Part shown: one piece after another, positions 24,545 to 37,010 of the stretch
Numbering within the stretch: position 1 is the first letter of the stretch
How the letters are laid out: each line of letters opens with the position of its first letter
From: Cephalopachus bancanus
Lineage: Eukaryota; Chordata; Mammalia; Primates; Tarsiidae
Direction of reading: 5' to 3'
Assembly (NCBI GenBank): GCA_027257055.1
Contig: JAPVLO010000405.1
Location: forward strand, 868,001 to 932,000
Length of the DNA stretch: 64,000 bases
Position numbers and translations under genes: made by a program
Notes under the pieces: model-generated
Told to the model about the DNA's origin: nothing
Databases searched by the model: none
Seen by the model: only the letters and a program-made list of their open reading frames with translations

Positions 24545-25130
24545 TTACCAAACTCTTTCAAAAAATTGAAGAAATTGGAATACTTCCAAATTCATAATCT
24601 GCAGCTATCATTACCCAGATTCCAATCACAGACAGAGATAACACACAAAGAGAAAACCAATATCCCTGAATATAGACACAAAAATCCTCATCAAAATTCC
24701 AGCAAACTGAATCTAGTAGCACATTAAAAGCATCATACACCACGACTACTTGGAATTTATGTCTGATATGCAAGAATATTTCAACTATGCAAATAAATTA
24801 TGTGATTTACCACATTAATAGAATAAAGAATAAAAATGAAGTGATCACTTTAATAGATGCAGAAAAACATTTCACATAATTCAACACACTTTGATGGTAA
24901 AAACTTTCATATCTCAGAATACAAAGAAAGTACCTCAATACAGTCAGGGTTATATATGAAATGACTCTGGCTAACATTGCAATCAATAGTGAAAAGCTAA
25001 AGTGCTTGCATTAAGATTAGGAACTAGTCAACCATGCCTACTCTCCAGCTTATATCGAACATAGTGCTGGAAGTCCCAACCAGATAAACTAGACAAGAAA
25101 AAAATATAAAATGGATGCATCAGAAAGTTA
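24545..25130 (+). mobile_element. Sense L1 RT fragment
   Basis: Plus-strand text for the RT N-terminal half: CTCTTTCAAAAAATTGAAG (LFQKIEE), GAATACTTCC, then AATCCTCATCAAAATTCCAG and ATAGATGCAGAAAAACATTTC (IDAEKxF). Stops throughout. It abuts the inverted-orientation piece 23481-24535; whether the two are halves of one 5'-inverted L1 cannot be decided, because the sense part ends without a 3' UTR. Confidence 0.65.
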
Positions 25131-27013
25131 TCTGGGCAAGGTTGCCTGGTTTCAACCCAGTCTGATTAGTTTCTCTCTTCTTCTTTGGACATTCTTGGTA
25201 CTTCTCTGGTGAGTTGTGAGGTGTGCTGCTGGTCTCAAATTTCAGGTGCTGGGGTGGGGAGATGAGAAAAAATCAGGAGCTCTGTGCTCCTGCAATGGAC
25301 TTAGAAGGCCCCTGGGCCTCACGGGACTCCAGTCTCCCATGGGAAACTGCTGTATTCACAGTTGTGTGCTGTCCAAACCTAAGTGGAACAGTGCAAGCAA
25401 TCAAGTCCTGAGTGGCTCTAACCTGCCATTCCATGGGAAGTTAACCTATTTCTAACAGCTGGAGCATGGGCCTGTCTGACTTAACCCTGTCCTATCAGCT
25501 TCCATCTCAACCCCCTCAAAAGCCCAATATAGACAGAGAACTTTGGTAGTCCCCATAGTCCCACCCATCACCTAGGTCAGCTGTGTGCCACTATGGAGAA
25601 ACAGGCCAGGCAGAAAACCTATAGCCACCTCCACAGCTGGCTCTTTTCTGAACATGCTACCTTCTGGCCAGAGGTCAGCTGACACAGCCCATTGCAACAT
25701 GTGATACAATAACACAGTGTGTGGGAAAGTCTGCTTCTAGAGCTCAGATAACACCACCATTCAATGCCACCCCAGAAACTTAGGATGACTTGAGTCGTGC
25801 AAGTATCCAGTATAGCACTGCCACAGTTGGCAATTGAAAAAGCCATAGCACCAGAGCTATATACAACCAAGGAAACACTACAGATTCTGTACCATTCCCC
25901 TGCCAGCCACATTAGAGCTGGTGCTTGCAGCTGCCACCAGAGGACTGGCCAGCCCAGTTCAACTCTATGTAACACTGCATCTCCTCATGAGATAAGAGCA
26001 AAGCTTATGTCACCACACATTTTGAAGAGTAGTTCATAATTTGAGGCATCAGAAAGCTTCCAGAGAAATCCACGACCAGTTCCTCTCAGAATTCAACCCT
26101 CACAACATTTTATCAACAGGTCTCTTGCAGGCACTCCTCAGCACTAACCTGACTTGTCACAGCCACATAGGGCAGCTAGACTCAGAAGACCAGCAGGCCT
26201 CACAGGCATTGGGCCTTTACAGATTACTCCCCTCAGGGGAAGAGAGAGTTCATCATGTCAAGGGAGCACCTTGTGGGATAAAAAAATAAAACAAGAGTGT
26301 AGGCTTTTCTGTGACAAGATTTCCTGGGATCTTGAGAGAAGTTTCCTTCAATAGAGACTTAGACACAGTGCTAGGCTCAGCAGGGGAAAGTGGAAGTACT
26401 GCTCAAGCAGTTGAGCAGCCCTGGAGGATCATGGAAAAGGAGACTTCTATGCCCCCTCACCCACTACTGCAGATACTTGCTTTTTGTGAGGGAGCTCAGT
26501 GTGAGTGCACCTGTTCATGCTTTTCCTTCTGTATTTTGTGATAACAGCAACCCCACTGGAGGGTGACCCTTCAGGGTTAGACTAGCACAAGAGGTTGACT
26601 CCCACTCCCTTCCTATAAGGAACTGAAAGATTCTTACCAACAGAGACACATATCTAAAATGAAAATTTGGAACAGGACAGGGGTATAGCAAAACAGCAGA
26701 CTATTTTCGGACAACCTATTAGTGGAGCTGGGGTGGCTCCCCCCACCATCTATGGCAAAGACCACACAAAACCTTCCTGGGAGCTCCCACAGTCCCTTCA
26801 CCAGGGTTGAGACTGTAATCCACTATATAGGTACTGCATATAACCATCCTCTTCAGCTACAACCAGTTCTTGCTTATGAATGCCTTCTAGCAGTCTGTAG
26901 ACTGAATGGATCAACCCAGATAAAAAATATTGTGGGGGGTAGGGAGTGCATCATACCATAGGGAAATGAGATAAATTTTGTGAACCCTTTGGCATTCTAG
27001 CCTCACAGGAGAC

Positions 27014-27014
<1 letters not shown>

Positions 27015-27064
<50 letters not shown>
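27015..27064. repeat. (CA)n microsatellite
   Basis: About 25 uninterrupted AC units within the presumed L1 5' UTR. Confidence 0.95.
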
Positions 27065-27066
<2 letters not shown>

Positions 27067-27648
27067 ATTGCTACTACAAACAGCATCTGAGAAAGCTATG
27101 CATCTGAGAAAGCTATCACACAAAGATTCTCTATAACAAAGGAACTCATACAGATTCTTTACCCGTGAAAACACCAGAACCAAACCTAGGTGAGTATAAA
27201 CTAGACACAATAAAGTCAAATCTCTAAGGGGGGAGGTGAATAAATTGAATTAAAAACAAATCTAAAAATAGGAAGAAGAAAAAATCGTCTACTCAAATGA
27301 CAATAAACCTGAAAAATAATGCTGTCAATATGAACAGACAAAAAGACCATACAAACTCTTCAACAATGTATCATAACCAAAATAAAATCTTTGAAATTCC
27401 AGAGATAGAATTCAAAAAATTGATCATTAAATTGCTCAATAAGATTCAAGTGAAGTTTGAAAACCAACATAAATCAATAAAAAAAAAAACTATTTGGGAA
27501 ATGAATGAAAAATTCTCCAAAGTGATAGACACAATAAAAAAAGTTGAATTTCTGGAAACTAAAGACTCATTTGGTACACAATACAGTCAAAAGTTTTAAT
27601 AGTAGACTGGAATAAGTAAAAGAAAGAATTCCAGAACTCAATAACAAG

Positions 27649-28570
27649 TCTTTCAAATTAACCCGATTAAAAAAAAGTCAAGAGAATTAGGCAAAGTCTC
27701 TGAGAAATGTGAGATTATATAAAATATTCAAACATAAAGCTCATAGGCTGCTCGGATGTCTTCCTTTGTGAAGTGTCTGTTCATATCTTTTGCCCATTTT
27801 ATAATGGGGTTGTTTGTTTTTTTCTTTTCAGCACGTTTGAGTTCCTTGTAGATCCAGGATGTTAAGCCTTTGTCGGACCTGGAAAAAGACCAAAATCATG
27901 AATTTCGCAGCAACCTGGATGGAATTAGAGTCTATAATACTGAATGACCTCTCACAGAAACAAAGATCCGAGTATCACATGTTCTCACTCGTATAATGGA
28001 CCTTGAACATCCAATGTAATACTATAAGAAAATGACTGACGGTACTGGGAAACTATGGGGGGGATAGGTTAATAATATCAAATATCTGTCTGGGAATAGG
28101 GAAACACCTCTTATCAACAGGGTGCCTGAATGAAACGTAAATTGTACACCTAACCCTTAACTGTACCCCACAAAACCATAATAAAAAATATTGATTAATT
28201 TAAAAAAAGCTCATAGATATTCCTGAGGAAGAAAAGAAAGCAACAGGTTTCGTAAACCTATTTGAGGGAAATATTGAAGAAAAAAACATCCCTGACCTTG
28301 CCAGAAATTTAAACATTCAGATACAAGAAGCCCAACGTCTTTCAAATTAACCCTATCAGAATACAATACAGGAAAAAAAAATCAAGAGAATGGAGCAAAG
28401 TCTCCAAAAAAATGTGGAATTATGTAACCTATTCAAACCTAAGGCACATAGGTGTTCCTGAGGAAGAAGAGAAAGCAACAGGTTTAGAAAACACATTTCA
28501 GGGGAAAATTTAGGAAAACTTCCCTGGCCTCGTCAGAGATTTAAACTTCCTGGTACAGGATGCCCAAAGA
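27649..28570 (+). repeat. Tandem duplication in old ORF1, split by a later L1
   Basis: A unit of about 220 bp beginning TCTTTCAAATTAACCC occurs twice in tandem: copy A at 27649-27746 plus 28217-28337, copy B at 28338 to about 28570. Shared stretches include TCAAGAGAAT, GCAAAGTCTC, ATATTCCTGAGGAAGAA / GTGTTCCTGAGGAAGAA and AGAAAGCAACAGGTTT. The copies have diverged visibly. Copy A, but not B, is split by the 27747-28205 insertion, so duplication came first or copy B escaped. Confidence 0.85.
27747..28205 (+). mobile_element. 5'-inverted L1 of the youngest family, with TSD
   Basis: 27747-27880 is ORF2 C-terminal sequence in reverse (matching 52091-52224 of the full-length L1 here). 27881-28205 is the sense 3' end (matching 52664-52992: ATCATGAATTT, TGCCTGAATGAAACGTAA, CAAAACCATAATAAAAAAT). 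About 440 nt of the parent is missing at the inversion joint. Direct repeats AAAGCTCATAG lie at 27736-27746 and 28206-28216. Confidence 0.93.
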
Positions 28571-29135
28571 ACCCCCAGAAGACTCACTGCAAAAAGGTCA
28601 TCCTTAAGGCATAGAGTCATTAGGGCATGCAAAGTCTATGTGAAGAAAAGAATTCTAAGAACAGCGAGATAAAAACGTCAAATAACTTATAAAGGCAAAC
28701 CTATTAGACTAACAGCAAACTTCTCAGCAAAAACTCTACAAGTCAGAAAGAATTGGGCCCTATTTCAATCTCCTCAATTAGAATAACTGTCAGTCAAATA
28801 CTTTGTATGCCACAAAACTAAATTTTATAAATGAAAGAGCAATAAAGGCTTTCTCAGGGAAGCAAACACTGAGAGAATGTGTCCCCACTACACTGGCTCT
28901 ATAAGAAGTAGTCAAAGGAATTTTAAACATTGAAACAAAAAATCAAAATGCACCAGTAGAGAAACACTGAAATTTAAAGCTCACAGACCCTATGGAGTAC
29001 GAACACAATGAAGAAAACTAAGCAATCAGGTAAGAAACAATGTGATAAATGGAATAGTGCCTTACATATCATTACAAAGACTTCAAGGAAATGTCTCAAT
29101 GCCCAAATAAAAGATATAGACTGAGAGAATGAATT

Positions 29136-29138
<3 letters not shown>

Positions 29139-29168
<30 letters not shown>
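29139..29168. repeat. (CA)n microsatellite
   Basis: About 15 AC units between the ORF1 and ORF2 remnants of the old L1. Confidence 0.9.
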
Positions 29169-29170
<2 letters not shown>

Positions 29171-31935
29171 CAAATATGCATTGCCTTCAAAGGCCCACCT
29201 AACACACTAAGACTCCAATAGCCTCAATGTAAAGGAATAAGAACATATGTTCCAAAAATGTTCCACACAAATGGAAATGACAACAATCATTCTTATATTA
29301 GACTTTATTTAGCAGCAGGAAAAAAAGACAAATAAAGTCACTATATAATGATAAATGGATTAATCCAGCAAAAAGATATAATAATTTTAAGTATTTCCAC
29401 TTAACATCAGAGCTCCCAACTTTATAAAACAAAGTCTATTAGACCTAAGAAAAGAGATAGATTGCAATACAATAATAGTAGGAGTCTTCAATACTCCGCT
29501 GACGGCAATTGACAGATCATCAAAGCAAAGAGTCAACAAAGAAACGTTGGCGATAAAAACATCTAGACCCTAGAACAAATGTACATAACAGACATCTACA
29601 AAACATTGTACTACAAAAATGCAAAATATTCATTTTTTAAAATCAGCACATGGAATATTCTCCAAGTTAGATCACATGATAGGCCATAAAACAAGTTTCA
29701 GTAAATTTTAAAAAATCATAATTATGTCAAGCACTTTCTCAGACTACAGTGGAATAAAACTAGAAATTAACTCCAAGAGGATCTCTCTAAACCAAACAAA
29801 TAAACACATGGAAATTAAACAGTATGCTCCTGAATAATCTTTGGGTCATCAATGAAATCAAGATGGAAATTTAAAAAATTTCTTGAATGAGTTTCAGCAG
29901 CAACACAGGTTGTCAAAATCTCTGGGATACAGCCAATGTTGTACTCAGAGGAAAATGCAGAGCATTATGCCTAAATTTAAAATACTGAAAGACCACATAT
30001 TGATAACCTCAAGTCACATCACAAAGAACTGGAAAAGTACAAACAAAACCAAAAGCTAGAAGAAGGAAAGAAATAACAAAGATCAGGCAAGAACTAAAGT
30101 AAATTGAAACAAAAAATAATTTGTAGAACAAAAGCTGGGTTTTTTTAAAAAAGAAAAACAAAATTAATTGAATACTAGCTATATTAAGAAAAGAAAAGAT
30201 TCAAATTAGCTCAATCAGATATGAAAATGGAGACTGATACCAAGGAAATACAAAAGACCATCTGAGATTATTATGAAAATAAACTAGACAATCTAGAGGA
30301 AATCTAGAGAAAAATGGGAAAATTCTAGGAAGCATACAACCCCCCACCTTGAATCAGAAAGAAATAGATTCCCTGAGTAGCAAGATTTGAATCAGTAATT
30401 AAAAATCTCCCAAACAACAGTAAGAAGTCTGGGGGCTGAGGGAATCACAGCTGAACTCTACCACACTTTCAAAAAAGAAGTGGTACCAATCCTACTGAAG
30501 CTATTTCATAAGACTGAAAAGGAGGGAATAATACCTAACTCATTCTATGAAGCCAATATCACCCTAATATTAAAGTTGGGAAAAGACACAACAAAAAAAG
30601 AAAACTACAGACCAATAACCCTATGGAGCATAGATGTAAAAATCCTCAACAAAATACTAGCAAACTGGGTCCAACAGCACATAAAAACAAAAAACAAAAA
30701 CAAAACTCTGTAACAATCAAGTGGGTTTTATAGCAGGGATACAAGGATGGCTCTACATATGCAAGTCAATATTAACTACATAAGCAAGATTAAAAATAAA
30801 AAAATCAGATAATCATTTTAATATATGCAGGAAAAGTATTTGATAAAATCCAGCACCCCATTCACAAAAAAACCCTTGGAAAAATAGGCATAAAAGGAAC
30901 ATACCTTCAAATAATAAAAGACATATATACAAACCTACAGCCAACAGCATACCGCATGAGGAAAAGTTTAAAGCATTCCCCCTCAGAATCAGAAAAAAAG
31001 CAACAGTGCCCACTTTCATCACTTTTATCCCGCACAGTACTAGAAGACCTAAGACCTAACCAGAGCAATCAGGCAACAGAAAGAAATAAATGGAATATAA
31101 ATTGGAAAAGAAGAAATCAAACTATTTCTGTTCCCTGATGATATGATTTGATACTTAGAAAATCCTAAAACTCCTAAACTTGAGAAATAAATTCAGTAAA
31201 GTCTCAGTTTACAAAACCAACACATACAAATCAGTAGCACTGCCATACACCAATTATGACCAAGCTGAGAATCAGATAAAAAACTCAAATCCATTTATAA
31301 TAGCTGCCAAAAAATTAAAATACCTAGGAATATACTTAACAAAGAATGTAAAAGGTTTCTACAAAAAGAACTACAAAACAGTGATGAAAGAAATTACAGT
31401 GAACACAAATAAATGGAAATAAATTCCCAGGCTCATGGACTAGAAGAATCAATATAGTTAAAATGCCTATATTTTACTCAAAGTAATCTACAGATTCAAT
31501 GCAATTGCTATTAAACTGCCAAGGCTGTTTTTCATAGAATAGAGAAAACAATCCTAAAATTCATATGGAACCAAGGAAGAGCTCAAATAGATAAAAAATT
31601 CTAAGCAGAAAAAAAAAAAAACAGCTGAAGGCATTGCATTATCTGAATTCAAATTGTACTACAAGGCTATAATAACCAAGATGGCATGTGCTCGTACCAC
31701 AGTAAACACATGGACCAATAGCACAGAAAAAAGAATCCATTAAAAAAACTCAAATATTACAGCCAACTGATCTTGACAAAGCAGACAAAAACATACACTA
31801 GTAAAAGGACAACTTATTCAACAATAGTGCTGGAAAAATTGAGCAGCCACATGCAGAAAAAATGAAACTTGATCCTTATCTCTTACCTTATACAAAAATT
31901 AACTCAAGATGGACTACAGACTTAAATGTCTGACC

Positions 31936-32095
31936 CTAACAACACAAAGGGTACCTGGTCCTATACCAAGGAAAGTGAAGACCATTTGGAGTCCCAGACT
32001 TCATCTACATGCAACCTACTTGTGTAGTTAATCCTTAGTTGTACCCTACATCTCTACAATAAAATAAAATTTAATTTAAAAAAGGAAAGAAAAAA
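31936..32095 (+). mobile_element. L1 insertion made only of 3' UTR
   Basis: About 150 bp of L1 3' UTR (AGGGTACCTGGTCCTATACC, CAGACTTCATCTACATGC, AATCCTTAGTTGTACCC) plus an A-rich tail interrupts older L1 ORF2 text, which resumes at 32096 (GTCAGACCTCCCACCATAAAC). Imperfect duplications GTCTGACC (31928-31935) and GTCAGACC (32096-32103) flank it. Confidence 0.7.
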
Positions 32096-33157
32096 GTCAG
32101 ACCTCCCACCATAAACATTCTAGAAGAAAACCTAAGAAAACTCCTTCTGGACATTGGCCTAGGCAAAGAATTTATGGCTAAGACCCCAAAGCAAATGCAA
32201 TAAAAATAATAAATGAATAAAAAGTGGAGCTTAATTAAACTAAAAAGCTTCTATACAGCAAAATAACTAATCAACATAGTAAATAGGCAACCTATAGAAT
32301 GGGAGAAGATAGTTTCGAGTTATACATCCAACAAAGGACTAATATCCAGAATATACAAATAATATGAAGCAGCAAGAAAAAAAAAGCACATAATCTCATT
32401 AAAAAGTGGGAAAATGAGGCACACAGATATCTCTCAAAAGAAGATATACAAATGACCAACAAAGATGAAAAATAAAAAAAAAAGCAATCAACTAAATGCA
32501 CATTGAAACTACAATAAGGTATCACCTTGTAATAGTCAGAATGGCCATTATTAAAAAAAAAAAAAAAAAATAGAAGTTGGTGTGGATGCATTGAAAAGTA
32601 AACACTTATACACTTTTGATGGAAATGTAAATTACTACAACCTCTATGGAAATAGACATAGGCATTATTTCTCAAATGACTAAAAGTAGATCTACCATTT
32701 GATCTAGTAATCTCACTAGTTGATATCTATTCAAAGTAACAGAGGCAATTATACAAAAATGACACTTGCACTTGTTTGTTTATTGCAGCACAATTTATAC
32801 TTGAAAAGATGTGGATTCAACCTAAATACCCATCAACTGATCAGTGAACAATGAAAATAGAGTATATCTATAGATATATACCATGGGATACCGGTTAGCC
32901 ATAAAAAAAGAATGAAATAGTGACTTTGCAGCAACACATATGGAATTGGAGATCATCATCCTAAGTGAAGTAATGCAGGAATAGAAAACTAAATACAGCA
33001 TGTTCTTATTTGGGTGGGAGCAATGACATATAGAATGGTATTATGGACATGGGAGACTCAGAACAGGAGGGTGGGAAGAAGAAGAGGGATGATAATTTGC
33101 CTGTCAGATACAATGTGCACTAGTGGGGGTGATGCATGGACATAAAACTCAGATTTC

Positions 33158-34204
33158 CATTGTGTACATGTACCACGTTTTAAAAATCTAGTCCAGTTTC
33201 AATGGGTAGCACAGTTGGTTCCATGTTGTTGCTATTGTGAATAGTAGTGCAATAAACATGCATGTGCTGTTATCTTTTTTGTAGAATGATTTGAGTTCCT
33301 CCGGGTATATTCCCAGTATGGGGACTGCTGGGTCATGTGGAAGGTCAATGTCTAGTTCTTTTAGAAATCACTACACTGTTTTCCAAAGAGGTTGCACTAG
33401 TTTACATTCCCACCAGCAGTGTAGAAGTGTTTCTTTTTCTCCGCATCTTCACCAGCAGCAGTTGTTGTTTTATTAAAGATGGCCATTCTTACTGGGGTTA
33501 GGTGGTTTCTCAATGTGGTTTTGATTTGCGTTTCTCTGATGATTAGTGAGGCTGAGCACTTTTTCATGTGTCAGTTAGTTGCCCGTATATCTTCTTCTGA
33601 GACGTGTCTATTCATGTCTTTTGTTCACTTTTTAATGGGACTGTTTGTTTTTTCCTTTTGGCATGTTTGAGTTCCTTGTAGATTTTGGATGTTAGGCCTT
33701 CGTCAGATATACAGTCGGCCAGTATTCTTTCCCATTCTTTGGGCTGTCTCCCTGCTCTCTTGTTGGTTTCTTTTGCTTTGCAGAAACTTCATAGTTTGAT
33801 GAGGTCTCACTTATCTATCATCTCTTATAGCATGGGAACTTGGGGTACACAGTGGAATATTACTCAGACATAAAGAAGGGCAAGCATATGGACTTTGTAG
33901 CAAGTTGGATGGATTTAGAATCTATCATACTCAGTGATCTATCACAGAAACAAAGAGCAGAGTACCACATGTTCGCATTCATAAGCAAACCCTGAACAGT
34001 ATTACCATAATACTATAAGAAAGGAATTGGCAGTAGCCGGATACTGCTGGGGTGTGTGTGTGGGGATGGGACACAACATCAATAAGCATACCTGATCTCA
34101 AACCAGGCAAGGTGGGGACCAAAAGGAGGCCTAAACTTTGCCTGTACAATTGTCATTTGTATACTTGATCCTGAATTGTACCCCACATCTTTAAAAGAAA
34201 AAAG
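33158..34204 (+). mobile_element. 5'-inverted L1 with 14-bp TSD
   Basis: 33158-33835 is ORF2 C-terminal text in reverse, starting CATTGTGTACATGTACCAC. 33836-34204 is the sense 3' part, starting GTACACAGTGGAATATTAC, so the two halves share about a dozen bases of the parent at the joint. The 3' UTR has a G-rich stretch (34048-34070) and ATAAGCATACCTGATCTC. Flanks AAAACTCAGATTTC (33144-33157) and AAAACTCCGATTTC (34205-34218) match at 13 of 14 bases. Confidence 0.93.
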
Positions 34205-34290
34205 AAAACTCCGATTTCTCCACCATTGTACAACGCAGTCATGTAGCCAAAACAACATTTGCATCCCTAAAATTATTGAAATTAAAATTA

Positions 34291-35080
34291 TTGAGATTTT
34301 AAGAACACACAATGATGTATCACCTCACACCTGTCAGAATATCTATCATCAAAAAGATGAAAGACAATTGTTGGTGAGGATGCAGAGAAATTGACATTCT
34401 TGTACACTGTTCGTGGGAATATATTAGTATAGCCATTATTAAAAACAGTATGGAGTTTCCTCAAAAAACTAAATATAGAGTTACCACATCATCCAACAAT
34501 CCCACTTTTGTGTATTCATCCAGAAAAATTGAAATAAAAACCATGAAGACATATTAGCACTCCTATGCTCCATGTTTATTGCAGCACTTTTCTTAATAGA
34601 CAAGATGTGGAGACAACAAATGACCATAAAATGACCATCAAAAGATGAATGGATAAAGAAAGTGTAGTATACACATAAAATAGGATATTATTCCTTAACA
34701 AAGAAGAGATTTCTGTGTATATGACAACATGGATGAGGGCCTTATGCCAAGTGAAATAAGCCAATCACAGAAATACAAGTATGATATGATTCTACTTATA
34801 GGACATATCTACAGTAATCAAATTTATGAAATCAATGCAGAGAATGGTGATTGACAGACACTGGGGAGGAATAACAGGAAGTTATTCATTAAAAGTCATA
34901 AAATTTTGGAAAACAAGATGGATTAAGTTCTAGAGCTTATCTATTAGTCATTTCACCTATAGTCAACAAAACCACATTGTACACTTAAAAATTTGCTAAG
35001 AAAGACAATCTCATGTTAAGTGTACTTATCTCAATAAAATACATGAAAAAAATAATATAATTTACTGTATATAACAAACA
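34291..35080 (+). mobile_element. Old L1 3' end, sense
   Basis: C-terminal ORF2 text (ATCACCTCACACCTGTCAG, GTTGGTGAGGATGCAGAG, ATGGAGTTTCCTCAAAAAAC) and an old L1 3' UTR ending with ACATTGTACACTTAAAAATTTG ... TCTCAATAAAATACATG. Heavily mutated. Confidence 0.75.
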
Positions 35081-35384
35081 GAAAAAAAAATGACAAAATT
35101 CAACTTTCATAAAACACTAATTAGTCTAGGAATAGAATGATTTTCTCCATCTAACAAATCATGAATATTCTACATTTACCAGTCATACTTAGTAGAAAAA
35201 CAATGCTTTCTCAATAAAATATTGAACAAGATAAATTGTCTATTACACCATTTTTATCCATCCTATTCTGCTGGAAAATCTAGCTATGGCAATTAGGCAA
35301 GAAAATGAAATAGGCACTATGTGGAAAATAATGTGGTAAAACTATTTTTATGCAAAAATGATATATTTATATAGAAAACCCAAG

Positions 35385-35655
35385 TTTAGTGCATTGACTC
35401 ATGTCTATAATCCAAGCAATTTGGAAGGCCAAGGCAGGAGAACAGAGATCAGAGGTCAGAAATTTGAGACTAGACTGGGCAACATAGAAGATCCCATCTC
35501 TCCCTCCCCCGAAAAATCAGCCAAGGATGGTGGCACACACTTGTCATTCTAGCTCCTAGAGAGGGGAGAATCACTTGAGCCCAGGAGTTCAAGGCTTCTG
35601 TGAGCTATGCTTGCATCACTGCACCCCAACTTGGGTGATAGATAAAGACTGTTGA
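35385..35655 (+). mobile_element. Old AluJ-like element
   Basis: Dimeric Alu with CATGTCTATAATCCAAGCA, TTGAGACTAGACTGGGCAACATAG and CACTTGAGCCCAGGAGTTCAAGG. The left arm keeps the ancestral GGGCAACATA instead of the ACTTGGCGA of the younger Alus. Strongly diverged. Confidence 0.85.
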
Positions 35656-35740
35656 AAAGAAAAGAAAGAAAGAGAGGGAGGGAGGGAGAGAGGGAGGAAA
35701 GAGAGAAAGAAAAAGAAAGAAAAAGGAAGGAAGGAAGGAA
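35656..35740 (+). repeat. GA-rich tract (decayed Alu tail)
   Basis: GAAA, GGGA and GGAA units with no pyrimidines on the plus strand, following directly on the Alu; most simply its expanded A-tail. Confidence 0.85.
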
Positions 35741-37010
35741 AATTTATGCAAAAGTCAACTGGTATTCATAAAGTGAGTTTAAGAGAGAAGGATACAAGCT
35801 GACTATACAAAAATCAATCATATTTCTATATGTCAAATAATCATATACAGAAAAATTTAAAGCGCTATTTACAATAATATCAAACATATAAAATATGCAT
35901 GGTTAAGTCTCTAACAATTTGAAGATTTTTTAAAAATATCTATACACTGAAGAATATAAAATATCACTCAGAGAAATTAAATACTTAAATATATGGAGAA
36001 ATATACTATCTATGAGTCAGAAGACAGTATTTTTAAGATGCAAATTATCTCCAAATTGATCTAAAGATTTAATACAATTTCAATCAAATCTCAGCAGTTT
36101 TTTTGTGAAAATTGACAAAATGAAAAATTGATGTGGAAACACAAAAAAACCTAGATTAGCCAAAACAAATTTGTAAAATGAAAAACAAAACTGGAGGACT
36201 GATACTACCTATGACTTATAAAAAGCTGCAGTAATCAAGACAGCTTTCATACTGGCAAAATTGGATAAAAAGATAAAGATAACATAATAGAAAGTCCAGA
36301 AATAGGCATACACATTTATGAAAAACTGATTTTTGAAAAAAGAGCAAAATCAGTGCAGTGGAGCAAGCAAGTCTCTTCAGCAAATGTTATTCGAAAGATT
36401 GGAAAACCATACACAAAACAAAACAAAAACAAACTTTGATCCATATATATATACTATATAGAACAATTAAATAAAAATGAATCATTGGCCTAAATATAAA
36501 CTTACAACTATAAAACTTCTACATAAAAAGTAGGAAAACTTCTGTGATCTTGGGTTAGCAAATACTTCTTAGATATGGCAAAAAAAACCCACTTATATAA
36601 AATATTAATACATTGGACTTCAAAAAATTAAAATTTTCTGCTCTTGAAAGATGCTATTAAGAAAATGAAAAGATAAGCCAAAGACTGGTAGATATTTTCA
36701 AAGCAGATATATGATAAAGGACTTATATCAAGAATTTATAAAGAATTCTCCAAACTTAAGAAGAAATTATGCAAACTAATACAAAACTGGGGAAAAAATT
36801 TGAATAGAAACTTCAGTAAAAACTGTCAATGATTGCTTGAACATGGAGTGGAAATTACACAGAGACAAAAGGAAATTTGGGGCATAATGGCTGTGTTCAT
36901 CATTAATTATAGTGATTAGTTCAAGGGAATCTACATATATCAAAATTTATACAATCCAAATATGTACAGTTTACTGTATATAAATTATATTCAAATAAAG
37001 CTGTTAAAGA

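Larger units (their letters stand above)
25131..34290 (+). mobile_element. Long old L1 with 5' UTR, ORF1, ORF2, 3' UTR; three insertions
   Basis: 25131-27290 is a GC-richer, non-coding block placed where an L1 5' UTR should be (the least certain part). 27297-27600 gives a Lys/Asn-rich ORF1 N-terminal remnant, and 27649-28570 a duplicated ORF1 segment. ORF2 remains include 29486-29545 (endonuclease GVFNTPLTAIDRSS-like), 30480-30713 ([11 protein letters not shown] ... [14 protein letters not shown]) and 31180-31422 (KYLGIYLTKNVKGFYKKNYK). The 3' UTR begins about 32970, and its tail CATTGTACAACGCAGTCATG resumes at 34225. Interrupted at 27747-28205, 31936-32095 and 33158-34204. All frames are broken. 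Confidence 0.65.
35085..37010 (+). mobile_element. Ancient sense L1, RT region to 3' end, split by an Alu
   Basis: 35085-35384 resembles the RT region; after the Alu and its GA tract the text continues at 35745 (AAAGTCAACTGGTATTC, ACAAAAATCAATCATATTTC). It runs through the thumb and C-terminal part (GGCATACACATTTATG, AAAGGACTTATATCAAG) to a 3' end near 37010 (GTATATAAATTATATTCAAATAAAG). This is the most diverged L1 in the window. Confidence 0.65.

Noticed and set aside
24545..25130. A sixth 5'-inverted L1 made of 23481-24535 (inverted) and 24545-25130 (sense)
   Set aside because: Orientation fits, but the sense half stops without a 3' UTR or A-tail and no target duplication could be read, so two unrelated fragments are equally possible.
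25216..26541. Several overlapping frames of 60-118 codons that might suggest a gene
   Set aside because: They lie in a GC-richer block best explained as an old L1 5' UTR, overlap each other in different frames and strands, and show no shared domain.
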